Shown: one piece after another, positions 18,823 through 27,776 of the stretch
Position numbering within the stretch: the stretch's first letter is position 1
Layout: each line of letters opens with the position of its first letter
NCBI GenBank assembly: GCA_937911325.1
Contig: CALDSD010000096.1
Span: 1-46,016 of the forward strand
Reading direction: 5' to 3'
Source of the DNA: an uncultured Neomegalonema sp.
GTDB lineage: Bacteria; Pseudomonadota; Alphaproteobacteria; Rhodobacterales; Rhodobacteraceae
DNA: 46,016 nt
The notes under the pieces: generated by a model
What the model saw: the letters and a program-made list of their open reading frames with translations, nothing else
What the model was told of the DNA's origin: nothing
Databases searched by the model: none
Translations under genes and position numbers: made by a program

Positions 18823-19320
18823 TCAGTCCGGAAGCGGCGTCTTCTCGCGGCGATAGACCGCGACAGACATGTAGTCCTTCCGCGGGCCCTTTACGCGCCA
18901 GATGAGACGCCACTGCTCCGGCCCTTCCGGCCGCAGGGTCCCGCGATAGACGTCCGGCGGGCAATCGTGGGTCGCGTGCGCGGGATCGCTCGATAAATCA
19001 AAGGCGGCCAGGAACCGGCCGTCCGCGAAGTCGATCTCAGCCACGTGAAAATTGGGAAACCGCCAGTTCTGCTTTTGCTCGGACGCCAGAACCATGTCGG
19101 CGATCCGCATCGCGCCGCTCTCCGAATAGCTCAAGGCCGTCTCATTGCGCGTGAACTCAGCCGAGCCATCGAAGGTCGCCGTCCCTGCGCCGTTGTAGTG
19201 TTCGATGGTTTTCGTGAGCCGCCAGACGCCCTCGAAATAAGGACGCCAATCGCGTCGACGCGTCTCTGGCGTGATTTTCAACGTTTGTTTCGTCAGCGAG
19301 CCAATGGTTTCCTGCGCCAT
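18823..19320 (-). CDS. DUF6314 family protein
   Basis: A 165-residue protein of unknown function with the look of DUF6314, common in Rhodobacterales and relatives. Visible landmarks are YFEGVWRLTKTIEHYNG near the N-terminus, AGTATFDGSAEFTRNETALSYSESG, DGRFLAAFDLSSDPAHATHDCPPDVYRGTL and LIWRVKGPRKDYMSVAVYRR at the C-terminus. The alternating hydrophobic pattern with Gly turns suggests a lipocalin-like beta-barrel. There is no signal peptide, so it is probably cytoplasmic. It is divergent from purB. The upstream 180 bases hold a small CTCCG/CGGAG stem near 19384-19400 but no clear promoter. Confidence 0.75.
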   Translation of the reverse strand: MAQETIGSLTKQTLKITPETRRRDWRPYFEGVWRLTKTIEHYNGAGTATFDGSAEFTRNETALSYSESGAMRIADMVLASEQKQNWRFPNFHVAEIDFADGRFLAAFDLSSDPAHATHDCPPDVYRGTLRPEGPEQWRLIWRVKGPRKDYMSVAVYRREKTPLPD

Positions 19321-19502
19321 TGTTCACCCCCAGTCTCAGCCGCCTTCCCGATCTCGCTTGCGGTGACTGGCGCGCTTTGCTAGCGCTCCGGCACTGCGGA
19401 GTGAGACCGGGAAGGTCCTTGTCCGATCATCCCATCATGCTTCACGCAAAGCACAAGCCACTTTGGCGTGTTGTTAACCCTGTATTTACGCTGTGAGAGC
19501 CC

Positions 19503-20804
19503 ATGATCCCCCGTTACACCCGTCCCGCAATCTCCGCGATCTGGGAACCGCAGTCGAAATTCAGGATCTGGTTCGAGATCGAAGCGCATGCGGCCGACGC
19601 GATGGCTGCGCTCGGCGTGATCCCGAAAGAGGCCGCGGAAAAGGTCTGGACAGCGAAAGACGTCGAGTTTGACATCGATCGGATCGATGAGATCGAGCGC
19701 GAGGTCAAGCACGACGTTATCGCTTTTCTCACACATCTCTCCGAGATCGTCGGGCCCGAGGCGCGGTTTGTTCACCAGGGGATGACGAGCTCGGATGTGC
19801 TTGACACCTGTTTCAATGTCCAGCTGGTCCGCTCAACCGACATCTTGATTGACGACCTGGACCAGTTGCTCGCGGCGCTCAAACGACGCGCCTACGAGCA
19901 CAAGGACACCGTTTGCATTGGCCGCAGCCATGGCATTCACGCAGAGCCCACGACCTTCGGACTGAAGCTTGCGCAGGCCTACGCCGAGTTTGATCGATGC
20001 CGCGCGCGCTTGCACGCCGCCCGAGCAGAGATCGCAACCTGCGCGATCTCCGGCGCCGTGGGCACGTTCGCGAACATAGATCCAACGGTCGAGGCGCATG
20101 TCGCTGAAAAGATGGGGCTGACGCCGGAACCGGTCTCGACACAGGTGATCCCTCGCGATCGGCACGCCATGTTCTTTTCCGTCTTGGCGGTGATCGCGTC
20201 CTCGGTAGAGCGGCTCTCGGTCGAGATACGACACCTTCAGCGAACCGAAGTTCTTGAAGCCGAGGAGTACTTCTCGCCCGGCCAGAAGGGCTCCTCTGCG
20301 ATGCCGCATAAGCGGAACCCGATCCTGACCGAGAACCTGACGGGTCTTGCGCGGCTTGTGCGTTCGATGGCGCTGCCGGCGATGGAGAACGTCGCCCTTT
20401 GGCATGAGCGTGACATTAGCCACAGCTCGGTGGAGCGGAACATTGGACCGGACGCCACCGTGACGCTCGATTTCGCGTTGGCGCGCCTGACCGGCGTCGT
20501 CGACAAACTGGTGGTCTACCCCGAAGCGATGGACAAGAACCTGAACCGGTTCCGGGGTCTGATCCATTCTCAAAGGGTGATGCTGGCGTTGACCCAAAAA
20601 GGGGTCAGTCGAGAGGATTCGTATCGACTGGTCCAGCGCAACGCGATGAAGGTCTGGGAAGAGGGCGCCGACTTCCTCACCGAACTGAAAGCCGATACGG
20701 ATGTGACCGCGGCGATGAGCGACGCGGAGATCGAAGCGCTCTTTGATCTTGCTCACCACACCAAGCATGTTGACACGATCTTTGCGCGCGTCTTCGGCGG
20801 GTGA
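19503..20804 (+). CDS. purB: Adenylosuccinate lyase
   Basis: PurB removes fumarate in two steps of purine synthesis, from SAICAR to AICAR and from adenylosuccinate to AMP. The 433-residue protein has the fumarase/aspartase superfamily signature GSSAMPHKRNP, plus FVHQGMTSSDVLDTC, GRSHGIHAEPTTFG and WHERDISHSSVERN with the catalytic His. Length is that of the short bacterial PurB type. A GAGAG site lies just upstream of ATG 19503. It stands alone, about 7.5 kb from the purC-S-Q-L block, which is usual. Confidence 0.97.
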   Translation: MIPRYTRPAISAIWEPQSKFRIWFEIEAHAADAMAALGVIPKEAAEKVWTAKDVEFDIDRIDEIEREVKHDVIAFLTHLSEIVGPEARFVHQGMTSSDVLDTCFNVQLVRSTDILIDDLDQLLAALKRRAYEHKDTVCIGRSHGIHAEPTTFGLKLAQAYAEFDRCRARLHAARAEIATCAISGAVGTFANIDPTVEAHVAEKMGLTPEPVSTQVIPRDRHAMFFSVLAVIASSVERLSVEIRHLQRTEVLEAEEYFSPGQKGSSAMPHKRNPILTENLTGLARLVRSMALPAMENVALWHERDISHSSVERNIGPDATVTLDFALARLTGVVDKLVVYPEAMDKNLNRFRGLIHSQRVMLALTQKGVSREDSYRLVQRNAMKVWEEGADFLTELKADTDVTAAMSDAEIEALFDLAHHTKHVDTIFARVFGG

Positions 20805-20921
20805 CGCGACCCTCGGCGAAAGGCGTGGCGTTCCGCGCTTGGCTGACGCAGACTCCCAACAGCTTCACCGTCAGAAGCTGGGGCTGACAATTCAGGGCGA
20901 CATCTGAAGGGAGACACAGCG

Positions 20922-21878
20922 ATGAAACCGCTTCTTCTACTGAGCGCGGCTGGTTTGGCGTTCGCTTTTTCGGCGGCGCCGGTCATGGCCGAAAACAAGA
21001 GCGTTGCGATCACGCAGATTGTCGAGCATCCCGCGCTCGATGCGGCGCGCAAAGGTGTTCAGGATGCACTGGCCGCGGACGGGTTCACTGTTGGAGACAC
21101 CCTCGACTGGACCTACGAATCCGCGCAAGGCAACGGCGCGACCGCCGCGCAGATCGCCAACAAGTTCGTTGGCGAGGAACCGGATGTCATCGTCGCAATC
21201 GCGACGCCGTCGGCTCAAGCCGTCGTCGCGAAGACGTCAGACATCCCGATTGTTTTCTCTGCGGTCACCGACCCGATCGCAGCCAAGTTGGTTCCACAAG
21301 CCGAGAAGCCCGGCGGCAACGTGACCGGCGTATCCGACCTGACCCCGGTGGGTTTGCATCTGAGCATGATCGACGACGCCGTGGGCGGTGTCGAAAAGAT
21401 CGGCGTCATCTACAATCCGGGCGAGGCGAACTCCCAGGTGTTGGTGGATCTGGCGAAATCTGAAGCTGCGCAGCTGGGCTATGAGATTGTCGAAGCCGGC
21501 GCGCCGCGATCCGCTGACGTGAAGGCGGCGGCCGAAAGCCTGGTGGGCAAGGTGGATGCGATCTACGTCCCCACGGACAATACGGTGGTCTCCGCGTTCG
21601 AGTCCGTTGTGCGTGTGGGCGAGCAAGCGAAACTCCCCGTCTTCGCCGGCGATACGGACAGCGTCAGCCGCGGCGCGATTGCGGCGCTCGGGTTTGACTA
21701 CTACCAGGTTGGCTACAAGACCGGCGAGGTGGTCGCACGCATTCTGAAAGGCGAGAACCCTGGCGACATCGACGTGCAGTACGCAAGCCTCGGAATGATG
21801 AGCCTGGTAGTGAACAAGGAAGCGGCCGAGAAAATGGGCGTCGAGCTTCCCGAAGAGTTCCTGGCGAAGGCCCAGTAG
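20922..21878 (+). CDS. ABC transporter substrate-binding protein, COG2984 (TrpX-like)
   Basis: Periplasmic receptor of an ABC importer. The 318-residue protein starts with a Sec signal (MKPLLLLSAAGLAFAFSAAPVMA, cleavage after VMA) and has the two-lobed fold signature of COG2984: VAITQIVEHPALDAARKG, NGATAAQIANKFVGEEPDVIVAIATPSAQAV, IPIVFSAVTDPIAAKLV, GGNVTGVSDLTPV, KIGVIYNPGEANSQV and VDAIYVPTDNTVVSAFES. A GAAGGGAG site is upstream. It is followed by permease and ATPase genes of the same system. Relatives in Firmicutes import tryptophan or tyrosine, but the substrate in proteobacteria is unproven. Confidence 0.9.
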   Translation: MKPLLLLSAAGLAFAFSAAPVMAENKSVAITQIVEHPALDAARKGVQDALAADGFTVGDTLDWTYESAQGNGATAAQIANKFVGEEPDVIVAIATPSAQAVVAKTSDIPIVFSAVTDPIAAKLVPQAEKPGGNVTGVSDLTPVGLHLSMIDDAVGGVEKIGVIYNPGEANSQVLVDLAKSEAAQLGYEIVEAGAPRSADVKAAAESLVGKVDAIYVPTDNTVVSAFESVVRVGEQAKLPVFAGDTDSVSRGAIAALGFDYYQVGYKTGEVVARILKGENPGDIDVQYASLGMMSLVVNKEAAEKMGVELPEEFLAKAQ

Positions 21879-21944
21879 CGCGGCCCCGCACAGAATGAAC
21901 ACGTCGCCGACCCCAAGGCGGCGTGGTTTCTTAGGTGAATTGAG

Positions 21945-22844
21945 ATGTCCACTTTCGCGGCCCTTGGGGCGCTAGAGACTGGCCTGTTCTAAGCTCTTGT
22001 CGCGCTGGGTGTTTATCTGTCTTTCCGCGTTCTCGATTTCCCGGATCTGACCGTGGACGGCTCGTTCCCACTCGGCGCGGCGGTCACAGCGGCGCTGATC
22101 ACGTCGGGCGTGGATCCCTGGATTTCGATGCTTGCGGCGATGATCGCGGGCGCGGCGGCGGGGGCCGTGACGGCGTTTCTCAACGTTCGGCTCGGGATCT
22201 TGCATCTGCTGGCGTCGATTCTCACGATGATCGCGCTCTACTCGATCAACCTGCGGGTCATGGGGGCGCCGAACGTTGCGTTGTTTTCCGAGGCCACGGC
22301 CCTGACGCCGCTCGAAGCGCTCCCGTTACCGGCGTTTCAGTCGAAGCCCCTCGCCTTCCTCGTCGCAATCGCTGTCATCGCTATTGGCTTGAACTGGTTC
22401 TTGCGCACGGAGACCGGCTTGGCGATGCGCGCGATTGGCGCCAATCCCCGGATGGCGAGAGCGCAGGGCGCGCGAGTTGGGCTGCTGATCGGCATGGGAA
22501 TGGCTTTGTCGAACGCGCTGGTCGCGCTTGGCGGGTCGCTCTTTGCTCAGAGCCAAGGTTTCGCCGATGTGACCTTGGGCGTGGGCACGATCGTCGTCGG
22601 TCTTGCAGCTGTTATCGTTGGCGAGGCGATCCTGCCGCCGAAACGGATCTGGATCGCGCTCTTGGCCTGCATCATTGGCTCGATCATCTATCGCTTCGCC
22701 ATTCAGCTGGCGCTCTCGGCGGACTGGCTTGGTCTGGAGGCGCAGGACCTCAACCTGGCCACAGCGATCCTGATCGTTTTGGCGATGAGCGCTCCAAGCG
22801 TCCGCGCCAAACTCGGCGCACGTCGGCGAGGGCCGGCGAGATGA
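21945..22844 (+). pseudogene. ABC importer permease (COG4120, TrpY-like) interrupted by in-frame TAA at codon 16
   Basis: The reading frame that fits the family starts at ATG 21945, preceded by AGGTGA, and reads MSTFAALGALETGLF, then TAA at 21990-21992, then continues in the same frame as ALVALGVYLSFRVLDFPDL into a complete 299-residue-equivalent permease. Relatives have Tyr at this point (LGALETGL-YALVALGVYLSFR), so one base change (TAC or TAT to TAA) explains it. Downstream the frame is intact, with 7-8 hydrophobic helices and conserved FPDLTVDGSFPLGAAV, GAVTAFLNVRLGILHLLASILTMIALYSINLR and GLAAVIVGEAILPPKR. The first in-frame restart candidate is GTG 22053, which would delete TM1. The gene overlaps the ATPase start by ATGA. 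It could be a sequencing error, a recent null, or a rare readthrough. Confidence 0.85.
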
Positions 22845-23635
22845 TCGTCATCGACAGTCTCGAAGTCGTCTTCGACGCCGGCGGCGCGCTTGAGAAGATC
22901 GCGCTCAAGGGTGTCGAGCTTACGATCAACGAGGGCGAGTTCGTAACGGTGATCGGCGGCAACGGCGCCGGAAAGTCGACGCTGCTGAACGCCCTCAGCG
23001 GCGAGGCCGCCGCATCGTCCGGGCGGGTCCTGATCGATGGAGAGAACGTGACGAGCTGGTCGGTTGATCGGCGGGCGGGCCTCGTCAGCCGTATCTTTCA
23101 GGACCCGATGGCAGGCGTATGCGAAACGCTTTCGATCGCCGAGAACCTCGCTCTGGCGAGCGCTCGAGGGCGCGTAAGGGGTTTGTCGCTGGCCCTCAAC
23201 AATCGGTTGCGAACCGAGTTCCAGGACCGTATCGCGCCTCTCGGCCTCGGGTTGGAAGACCGGCTCGATGATCGGATCGGACTTCTATCGGGAGGACAGC
23301 GCCAGGCCGTCTGTCTGGTGATGGCGACGCTGCGCCCCGCAAAGATCCTCCTGCTGGATGAACATACGGCGGCGCTCGATCCCCGGGCGGCGGCTTTTGT
23401 CATCGAGCAGACCAAGGAGATTGTCGCGCAGACCGGCATGACCACCTTGATGGTCACCCATTCCATGGCTCAGGCGCTCGACTGTGGGTCGCGAACCATC
23501 ATGATGGACCAGGGTCGGGTCGCACTGGACGTCGCGGGAGCCCAACGCGCTGGACTCACGCCATCCGGATTGGTCGCGCTCTTCAATCAATCCAACGCCG
23601 ATCGCTTGGACGACGACAGTCTTCTCAACGCCTAA
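22841..23635 (+). CDS. ABC importer ATP-binding protein, COG1101 (TrpZ-like)
   Basis: ATPase of the importer encoded with the two preceding genes. Its ATG overlaps the permease stop in ATGA at 22841-22844, indicating translational coupling. The 264-residue protein has Walker A GGNGAGKST (about residues 39-47), a Q-loop in RIFQDPMAGVC, the ABC signature LSGGQRQAV, Walker B ILLLDEHTAALD and the H-loop VTHS. The DEHTAALDP form and the 'MAGVCETLSIAENLALA' region are typical of COG1101 rather than general branched-chain amino-acid ATPases. No defect is visible here, so only the permease is damaged. It ends 96 bases before gpx. Confidence 0.92.
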   Translation: MIVIDSLEVVFDAGGALEKIALKGVELTINEGEFVTVIGGNGAGKSTLLNALSGEAAASSGRVLIDGENVTSWSVDRRAGLVSRIFQDPMAGVCETLSIAENLALASARGRVRGLSLALNNRLRTEFQDRIAPLGLGLEDRLDDRIGLLSGGQRQAVCLVMATLRPAKILLLDEHTAALDPRAAAFVIEQTKEIVAQTGMTTLMVTHSMAQALDCGSRTIMMDQGRVALDVAGAQRAGLTPSGLVALFNQSNADRLDDDSLLNA

Positions 23636-23731
23636 GACCGCCTGAACAAAAAACCCGAACAAAAAAATCCTGATCAGGGTGATCCGTTCGGTCATCCGGT
23701 TCGTAACCCCCTCAGCTACGGAGTTCTACGC

Positions 23732-24268
23732 ATGCGGCGTTGGGTGTTTGCAATGGTGTTCGGACTGATGGGGATGGCTTCGGCGACGGCGTCGGCGTCC
23801 ACCGCTCACGATTTCGAATTCACGTCCATCGACGGTCAAGCCATGCCCCTCGCCCAGTTCGAGGGCCAGCCGGTTCTGGTTGTGAACACCGCCTCCAGAT
23901 GCGGGTTCACACCGCAGTATGACGGCCTCCAGGCGCTTTGGACGAAGTATCGCGATCAGGGACTGGTCGTGATCGGCGTTCCCTCTGGCGACTTCAATCA
24001 GGAACTCGCGTCAGAAGCAGACGTGAAAGAGTTTTGCGAGGTCAACTTCTCGCTCGACTTTCCGATGACCGAGATCAATCACGTGAAGGGCGAGAACGCG
24101 CACCCGTTCTTTGCGTGGGCCGGCGCGCAACAAGGCGCCCCGCGATGGAATTTCTACAAATACCTTGTCGGTCCGGACGGGACGCTGGTGAAAAGCTATG
24201 GCAGCGTCACCCGCCCCATGTCCCGCAAGCTGACATCCGAGATCGAGCGGCTGCTGGCGACCAACTAG
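23732..24268 (+). CDS. Exported glutathione peroxidase-like thiol peroxidase
   Basis: A 178-residue peroxidase of the Gpx/BtuE fold with a Sec signal (MRRWVFAMVFGLMGMASATASA), so probably periplasmic. The peroxidatic Cys57 lies in NTASRCGFTPQYDGL. The Gln-bearing loop reads VPSGDFNQE (Gln90) rather than the classic PCNQFGxQE, and Trp139-Asn140 of the catalytic tetrad are in RWNFYKYLV. FCEVNFSLDFPM supplies Cys102, a candidate second redox Cys. It is a Cys rather than a selenocysteine enzyme and probably uses thioredoxin-like partners. It ends at a strong terminator. The ABC genes upstream are co-directional, but the 96-base gap leaves the operon unclear. Confidence 0.9.
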   Translation: MRRWVFAMVFGLMGMASATASASTAHDFEFTSIDGQAMPLAQFEGQPVLVVNTASRCGFTPQYDGLQALWTKYRDQGLVVIGVPSGDFNQELASEADVKEFCEVNFSLDFPMTEINHVKGENAHPFFAWAGAQQGAPRWNFYKYLVGPDGTLVKSYGSVTRPMSRKLTSEIERLLATN

Positions 24269-24323
24269 CCGCTCCCCGTTCCTCCGCTGGGTGGTTTTTC
24301 CCCCTTTGACCACCCGCGTACTC

Positions 24324-24352
24324 GCCCGGCCCTTGTGGTCGGGCTTTTTTTT
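24324..24352 (+). terminator. Strong rho-independent terminator after the glutathione peroxidase gene
   Basis: GCCCGGCC (24324-24331) pairs with GGTCGGGC (24337-24344) through eight pairs, one of them G-U, around a CTTGT loop, followed by eight T residues (24345-24352). It ends the plus-strand transcript from gpx. It lies seven bases beyond the stop of the minus-strand photolyase gene, but the minus side has no U-tract, so it serves one direction. Confidence 0.9.
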
Positions 24353-24358
24353 GCGGCT

Positions 24359-25918
24359 TCAAATGAGTCGCTTTTTAAAACTATCGGCTGTCCTTCTGAT
24401 CTGCGCAAGCTCTTCTTCGTTCTTGCGGCTGACATTGCGCATCTGCATGGCCATGCGCTGGTTCTTCGAGAACCGGTCTGCGTGTCGCGACAGAAAATCC
24501 CAATAGAGGGCCGTGAACGGACACGCGGCCTCGCCCGTTGCTTGTTTGGGGTTGTATCGGCAGCCGCGGCAGCAGTCGGACATCCGGTCGATATACGCGC
24601 CGGACGCGGAGTACGGTTTGGTTCCAACCACGCCACCGTCGCCGTGCTGGCTCATGCCCAGGACGTTTGGCAGCGACACCCAGTCGATGGCGTCGAGATA
24701 CATCGACATATGCCACTCGTGGACTTTGTAGGGGCGCGCGCCCAGGAGCATCAGGAACAGCCCCATGACCATGAGCCGTTGGATGTGATGGGCGTAGCCG
24801 GTCTCGACGAGGCCGCCCAGCGCATCCGAAAGGCAGGCCATGTCGGTCTCGCCAGTCCAGAAGAAGGCGGGCACCTCCGCCTCGGCGCCGAGATGGTTTC
24901 GCTCGGCGTATTCCGGCATCAGCGTCCAGTAAACGCCTCGGACGAACTCGCGCCAACCCAGGATCTGACGGACGAACCCTTCCACCGCGTTGAGGGGCGC
25001 GCGCCCCTCCTCCCAAGCAGTTATCGCGGCAAGGCAGGCCTCGCGCGGGTCGAGGAGCTTGAGGTTCATCACTGCTGAAACGCGCGCGTGGTAGAGTGTC
25101 ACCTGACCTGTCGCGATGGCGTCCTGATAGTCGCCGTAAGAGGCCAAGCGATTGTCGATGAAGTCCTGGAGCGCCTCCCGCGCCTGCTCGGCCGTGACCG
25201 GTTCGTCAAAGCCGTCGAGCTTGCCCGGCGCGTCGGCAAAGCGCTGCGCGACCATCTTCAGAACATCCTGCGTGATGGCGTCGGGCTCGAAGCTCATTCG
25301 TCTTGGGACGAGGCCCGGGCCTTCGCGACCGAACGGTTTGCGGTTGTCCTTGTCGAAGTTCCATTGACCGCCCTCGGGTTGGTCCCCTTGCATCAGCCAG
25401 CCGGAGCGTTTGCGCTGCGCGCGGTAGAAGTCTTCGAGAATGAAACGTTTTCGCCCTTCGCGCAGGCTTTGAAAATCAGACGGCTGCGTCAGGAAATGCC
25501 GATCCTCCAGAACGCTCAACGCGACGCCGAGATCTTTGGCCGCGCCGCGCAGAGCGTCCAAGACGCGGGCGGCGCCCGGCTGCACGACAAGGACCTGTTT
25601 GGGCGCAAACGACTCCACCGCTGCGCGCATCCCCTCCGAAAGCGAGCGCGGCGCCTCATCGTCGTCGAGACGGTTGTAGATGATCGGACGCCCTGCTTTG
25701 CGCTGGGCCTGCGCAAAATGGCGCATCGCGCCGAAGAAAAGCGCTATCCGTTTCTTATGCTGCGGGACGTAGGACGCCTCCTCGGCGGCCTCGGACATCA
25801 ACAGCGCGTCCTGCGCCGGATCGAAATCGTCGAAAATCGCGGACTGGGCGTCCAGTTGATCGCCCAGGACAAGGCGAAGCGTACGAAGTCTTTGCGGTAC
25901 CACAGATTGGGTTGTCAT
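24359..25918 (-). CDS. Fe-S cluster photolyase/cryptochrome of the PhrB (FeS-BCP) family
   Basis: A light-dependent flavoprotein, probably a (6-4) photolyase. I start at ATG 25918 (MTTQSVVPQRLRTLRLVLGDQL); the open frame extends 48 codons upstream, into the DUF2256 gene region. The N-terminal domain begins LRLVLGDQLD, as in this family. The four [4Fe-4S] cysteines are at residues 362, 450, 453 and 466 (DMACLS, DCCRGC, AACPF). Their spacing of 88, 3 and 13 matches what I recall for Agrobacterium PhrB (350, 438, 441, 454). FAD-pocket motifs include FVRQILGWREFVRGVYW, HHIQRLMVMGLFLMLLG, WHMSMYLDAIDWVSLPNVLGMSQHGDGG and GTKPYSASGAYI. The 519-residue length is normal. Third of three minus-strand genes, 26 bases after DUF2256. 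Confidence 0.93.
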   Translation of the reverse strand: MTTQSVVPQRLRTLRLVLGDQLDAQSAIFDDFDPAQDALLMSEAAEEASYVPQHKKRIALFFGAMRHFAQAQRKAGRPIIYNRLDDDEAPRSLSEGMRAAVESFAPKQVLVVQPGAARVLDALRGAAKDLGVALSVLEDRHFLTQPSDFQSLREGRKRFILEDFYRAQRKRSGWLMQGDQPEGGQWNFDKDNRKPFGREGPGLVPRRMSFEPDAITQDVLKMVAQRFADAPGKLDGFDEPVTAEQAREALQDFIDNRLASYGDYQDAIATGQVTLYHARVSAVMNLKLLDPREACLAAITAWEEGRAPLNAVEGFVRQILGWREFVRGVYWTLMPEYAERNHLGAEAEVPAFFWTGETDMACLSDALGGLVETGYAHHIQRLMVMGLFLMLLGARPYKVHEWHMSMYLDAIDWVSLPNVLGMSQHGDGGVVGTKPYSASGAYIDRMSDCCRGCRYNPKQATGEAACPFTALYWDFLSRHADRFSKNQRMAMQMRNVSRKNEEELAQIRRTADSFKKRLI

Positions 25919-25943
25919 TGAGCGTGAAATGGCTGTCGGCGGA

Positions 25944-26141
25944 TCAAGATCCAGCGGACCGCGTTGCCGTGTCGCGGCGACCGCGTTTGCTCTCGGACCG
26001 GCAGCGATCCGAGCAGAAGCGGACCTCGTCCCACACGCGTTCCCATTTCTTGCGCCACGCAAACGGCTTTCCGCATTGAGCGCATGTCTTTTGCGGCAGA
26101 TCGCCTTTTCGGCGCATCTTGTTGCTCGCTCCGCGCGCCAT
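25944..26141 (-). CDS. DUF2256 small zinc-ribbon-like protein
   Basis: A 65-residue basic protein with two Cys pairs in a compact zinc-binding arrangement: KTCAQCGKPFAWRKKWERVWDEVRFCSDRCR. This is the DUF2256 pattern (CxxC near the middle, then FCSxxCR), a family repeatedly found next to photolyase genes. Its ATG at 26141 shares bases with the stop codon of the upstream photolyase gene in TGATG, so the two should be translationally coupled. Function is unknown; nucleic acid binding or a maturation role for the flavoproteins are guesses. Confidence 0.85.
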   Translation of the reverse strand: MARGASNKMRRKGDLPQKTCAQCGKPFAWRKKWERVWDEVRFCSDRCRSESKRGRRDTATRSAGS

Positions 26142-27709
26142 CACAGATCCAACTTCAGCTGTCCCGGCGCCTCAGTTCCCTTGCGCTTGCGGGCGCGTCG
26201 CGCCGGGCCTTCATCGCGCCCGGGCTTGCGAGACGCGTGCTTTCTCATCACCGCTTGCTTCGCCTCGTAGAAGGCGTCGCCTTTGCGTACGGCGTGCACC
26301 CGCGCCTTTGCGTCTCGGGCGGCTTGTTCATGGTCGACGATGGGCTCGGGATAGCGTTGCCCCAACACGCATCCGGCGGCCCGCTGAGCGCTGCGATCCA
26401 TCTTCCACGGCGCATGAATAAACTCATTCGGGACAGCCGCGAGTTCAGGAACCCAGCGGCGGATGAACACGCCGTCCGGGTCCTGATCAACCGACTGCTT
26501 CACCGGGTTGTAGACGCGGGTCGTGTTGATGCCGGTGACGCCCGATTGCATCTGGAGCTGGCTCCAATGGATGCCAGGTTCAAAATCGGTGAAGAGGCGC
26601 GCCAGCACAGGGCCGGTTTTGCGCCAGTCGAGCCAAAGGTGATAGGAGGCCACCGCGGTCAGCATCGAGCGCATGCGAAAGTTCATCCACCCAGTGGCGA
26701 TCAGCGCCCGCATGCAGGCGTCGACGAAAGGCAACCCGGTTTCGCCCTGGGCCCAGGCTTGCAGCCTTGCGGGGTCGTGGTCGGCTTCCCTCAGCCCCTC
26801 GTAGGCGCGGTGCATGCAGTGGGTCTCGATCGCAGGCTCGTCCTCGAGCTTCTGCATAAAGTGGCAACGCCAGTGCAATCGAGCTTGAAAGCTGTCGACC
26901 GACCCGATCCAGCCACGGGCTTCCCCCGGATCGCCTGAACGCAACTCGAGAAGGCGCTGTTGCGCCGACTGGGCGGCTTCACGTGTTGACAGTGTTCCCC
27001 ATGCGAGATGCGTCGACAGGCGCGAGCACGCGTCGAACGCCCGCACAGGGGTCGACATCTCGCGCCGGTAAAAGCGACCGCGCCGGGTGAGAAAGCTGTC
27101 CAGGGTTTCAAGCGCAGCCTGCCGACCGCCGGGCTGACGCTCGGAAACCGGGTCGGTCTGCAGCTCGAGGGCCTTCGCTGAAGGAATCGCCGCGGGTTCA
27201 GGTTGGGGCGCAACCGGCGTCAGGCGCTGTAGAGAGGCCTGAGGCGCCGCCATGCGCTGCGCCCAATTCCGCGCCCAGCCGTTTCGGGTTTTGAGCCGTC
27301 GCACAACGCCCGCGGGCGGGATCTCGCGCCAGACGACGCCGTTCGCGCGAGCCCAAGCGCCAACGCGCTTGTCGCGCTGGAAGGACCATGCATCCCCGGT
27401 CTCTTCATGGCTCCAGAGCGCGAACGAGCCATAATCCGCCTTGAGGTCCTCAAGACACGCCGCGACGTCGCCGCTCCTGACCACGAGCGGCGCGCCAAAC
27501 TCCGCCAAAGCCGCGCGCAGCTCGCTTAGGCTTTCCGCGATGAATTCCCATTGGCGTGAGGAATGGGTCGGCTGCGCCCACCATTCGGGTTCCGCCACAT
27601 AGAGCGGCAGCACAGGCCCAGCCTCGGCCGCGCAAGCGAGCGGCGCGTGATCAACGCATCGCAAGTCACGCTTGAACCAGACAACTTGAACAGTCACGGC
27701 CGCTCCCAA
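26141..27709 (-). CDS. Photolyase/cryptochrome family flavoprotein (classical FAD fold)
   Basis: A 522-residue photolyase homologue, unlike the neighbouring Fe-S type. The N-terminal antenna domain starts [23 protein letters not shown]. The C-terminal FAD domain shows [65 protein letters not shown] and [29 protein letters not shown]. The last motif is characteristic of photolyases and cryptochromes. Differences from E. coli PhrB, such as GWMNFRMR for GWMHNRxR, suggest a divergent subfamily, so I cannot say whether it repairs CPD lesions, repairs another lesion, or acts as a photoreceptor. The C-terminus is a Lys/Arg-rich tail. First gene of the three-gene minus-strand cluster. Start at ATG 27709; an internal GTG five codons in is possible. 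Confidence 0.9.
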   Translation of the reverse strand: MGAAVTVQVVWFKRDLRCVDHAPLACAAEAGPVLPLYVAEPEWWAQPTHSSRQWEFIAESLSELRAALAEFGAPLVVRSGDVAACLEDLKADYGSFALWSHEETGDAWSFQRDKRVGAWARANGVVWREIPPAGVVRRLKTRNGWARNWAQRMAAPQASLQRLTPVAPQPEPAAIPSAKALELQTDPVSERQPGGRQAALETLDSFLTRRGRFYRREMSTPVRAFDACSRLSTHLAWGTLSTREAAQSAQQRLLELRSGDPGEARGWIGSVDSFQARLHWRCHFMQKLEDEPAIETHCMHRAYEGLREADHDPARLQAWAQGETGLPFVDACMRALIATGWMNFRMRSMLTAVASYHLWLDWRKTGPVLARLFTDFEPGIHWSQLQMQSGVTGINTTRVYNPVKQSVDQDPDGVFIRRWVPELAAVPNEFIHAPWKMDRSAQRAAGCVLGQRYPEPIVDHEQAARDAKARVHAVRKGDAFYEAKQAVMRKHASRKPGRDEGPARRARKRKGTEAPGQLKLDL

Positions 27710-27776
27710 AGTCAGAACGGCCGTTAAGATAGAGCGGTCGCCAGCGCCTTACAGAAAACGTCAGCTGTGTTTTGGA

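Noticed and set aside
23660-23700. Terminator at CCTGATCAGG after the ABC ATPase gene
   Set aside because: The palindrome is only ten bases with no loop or U-tract, so it is more likely chance.
24324-24352. Bidirectional terminator serving both gpx and the photolyase cluster
   Set aside because: Only the plus-strand side is followed by a T-run; the minus side reads into GAGTACGCGG.
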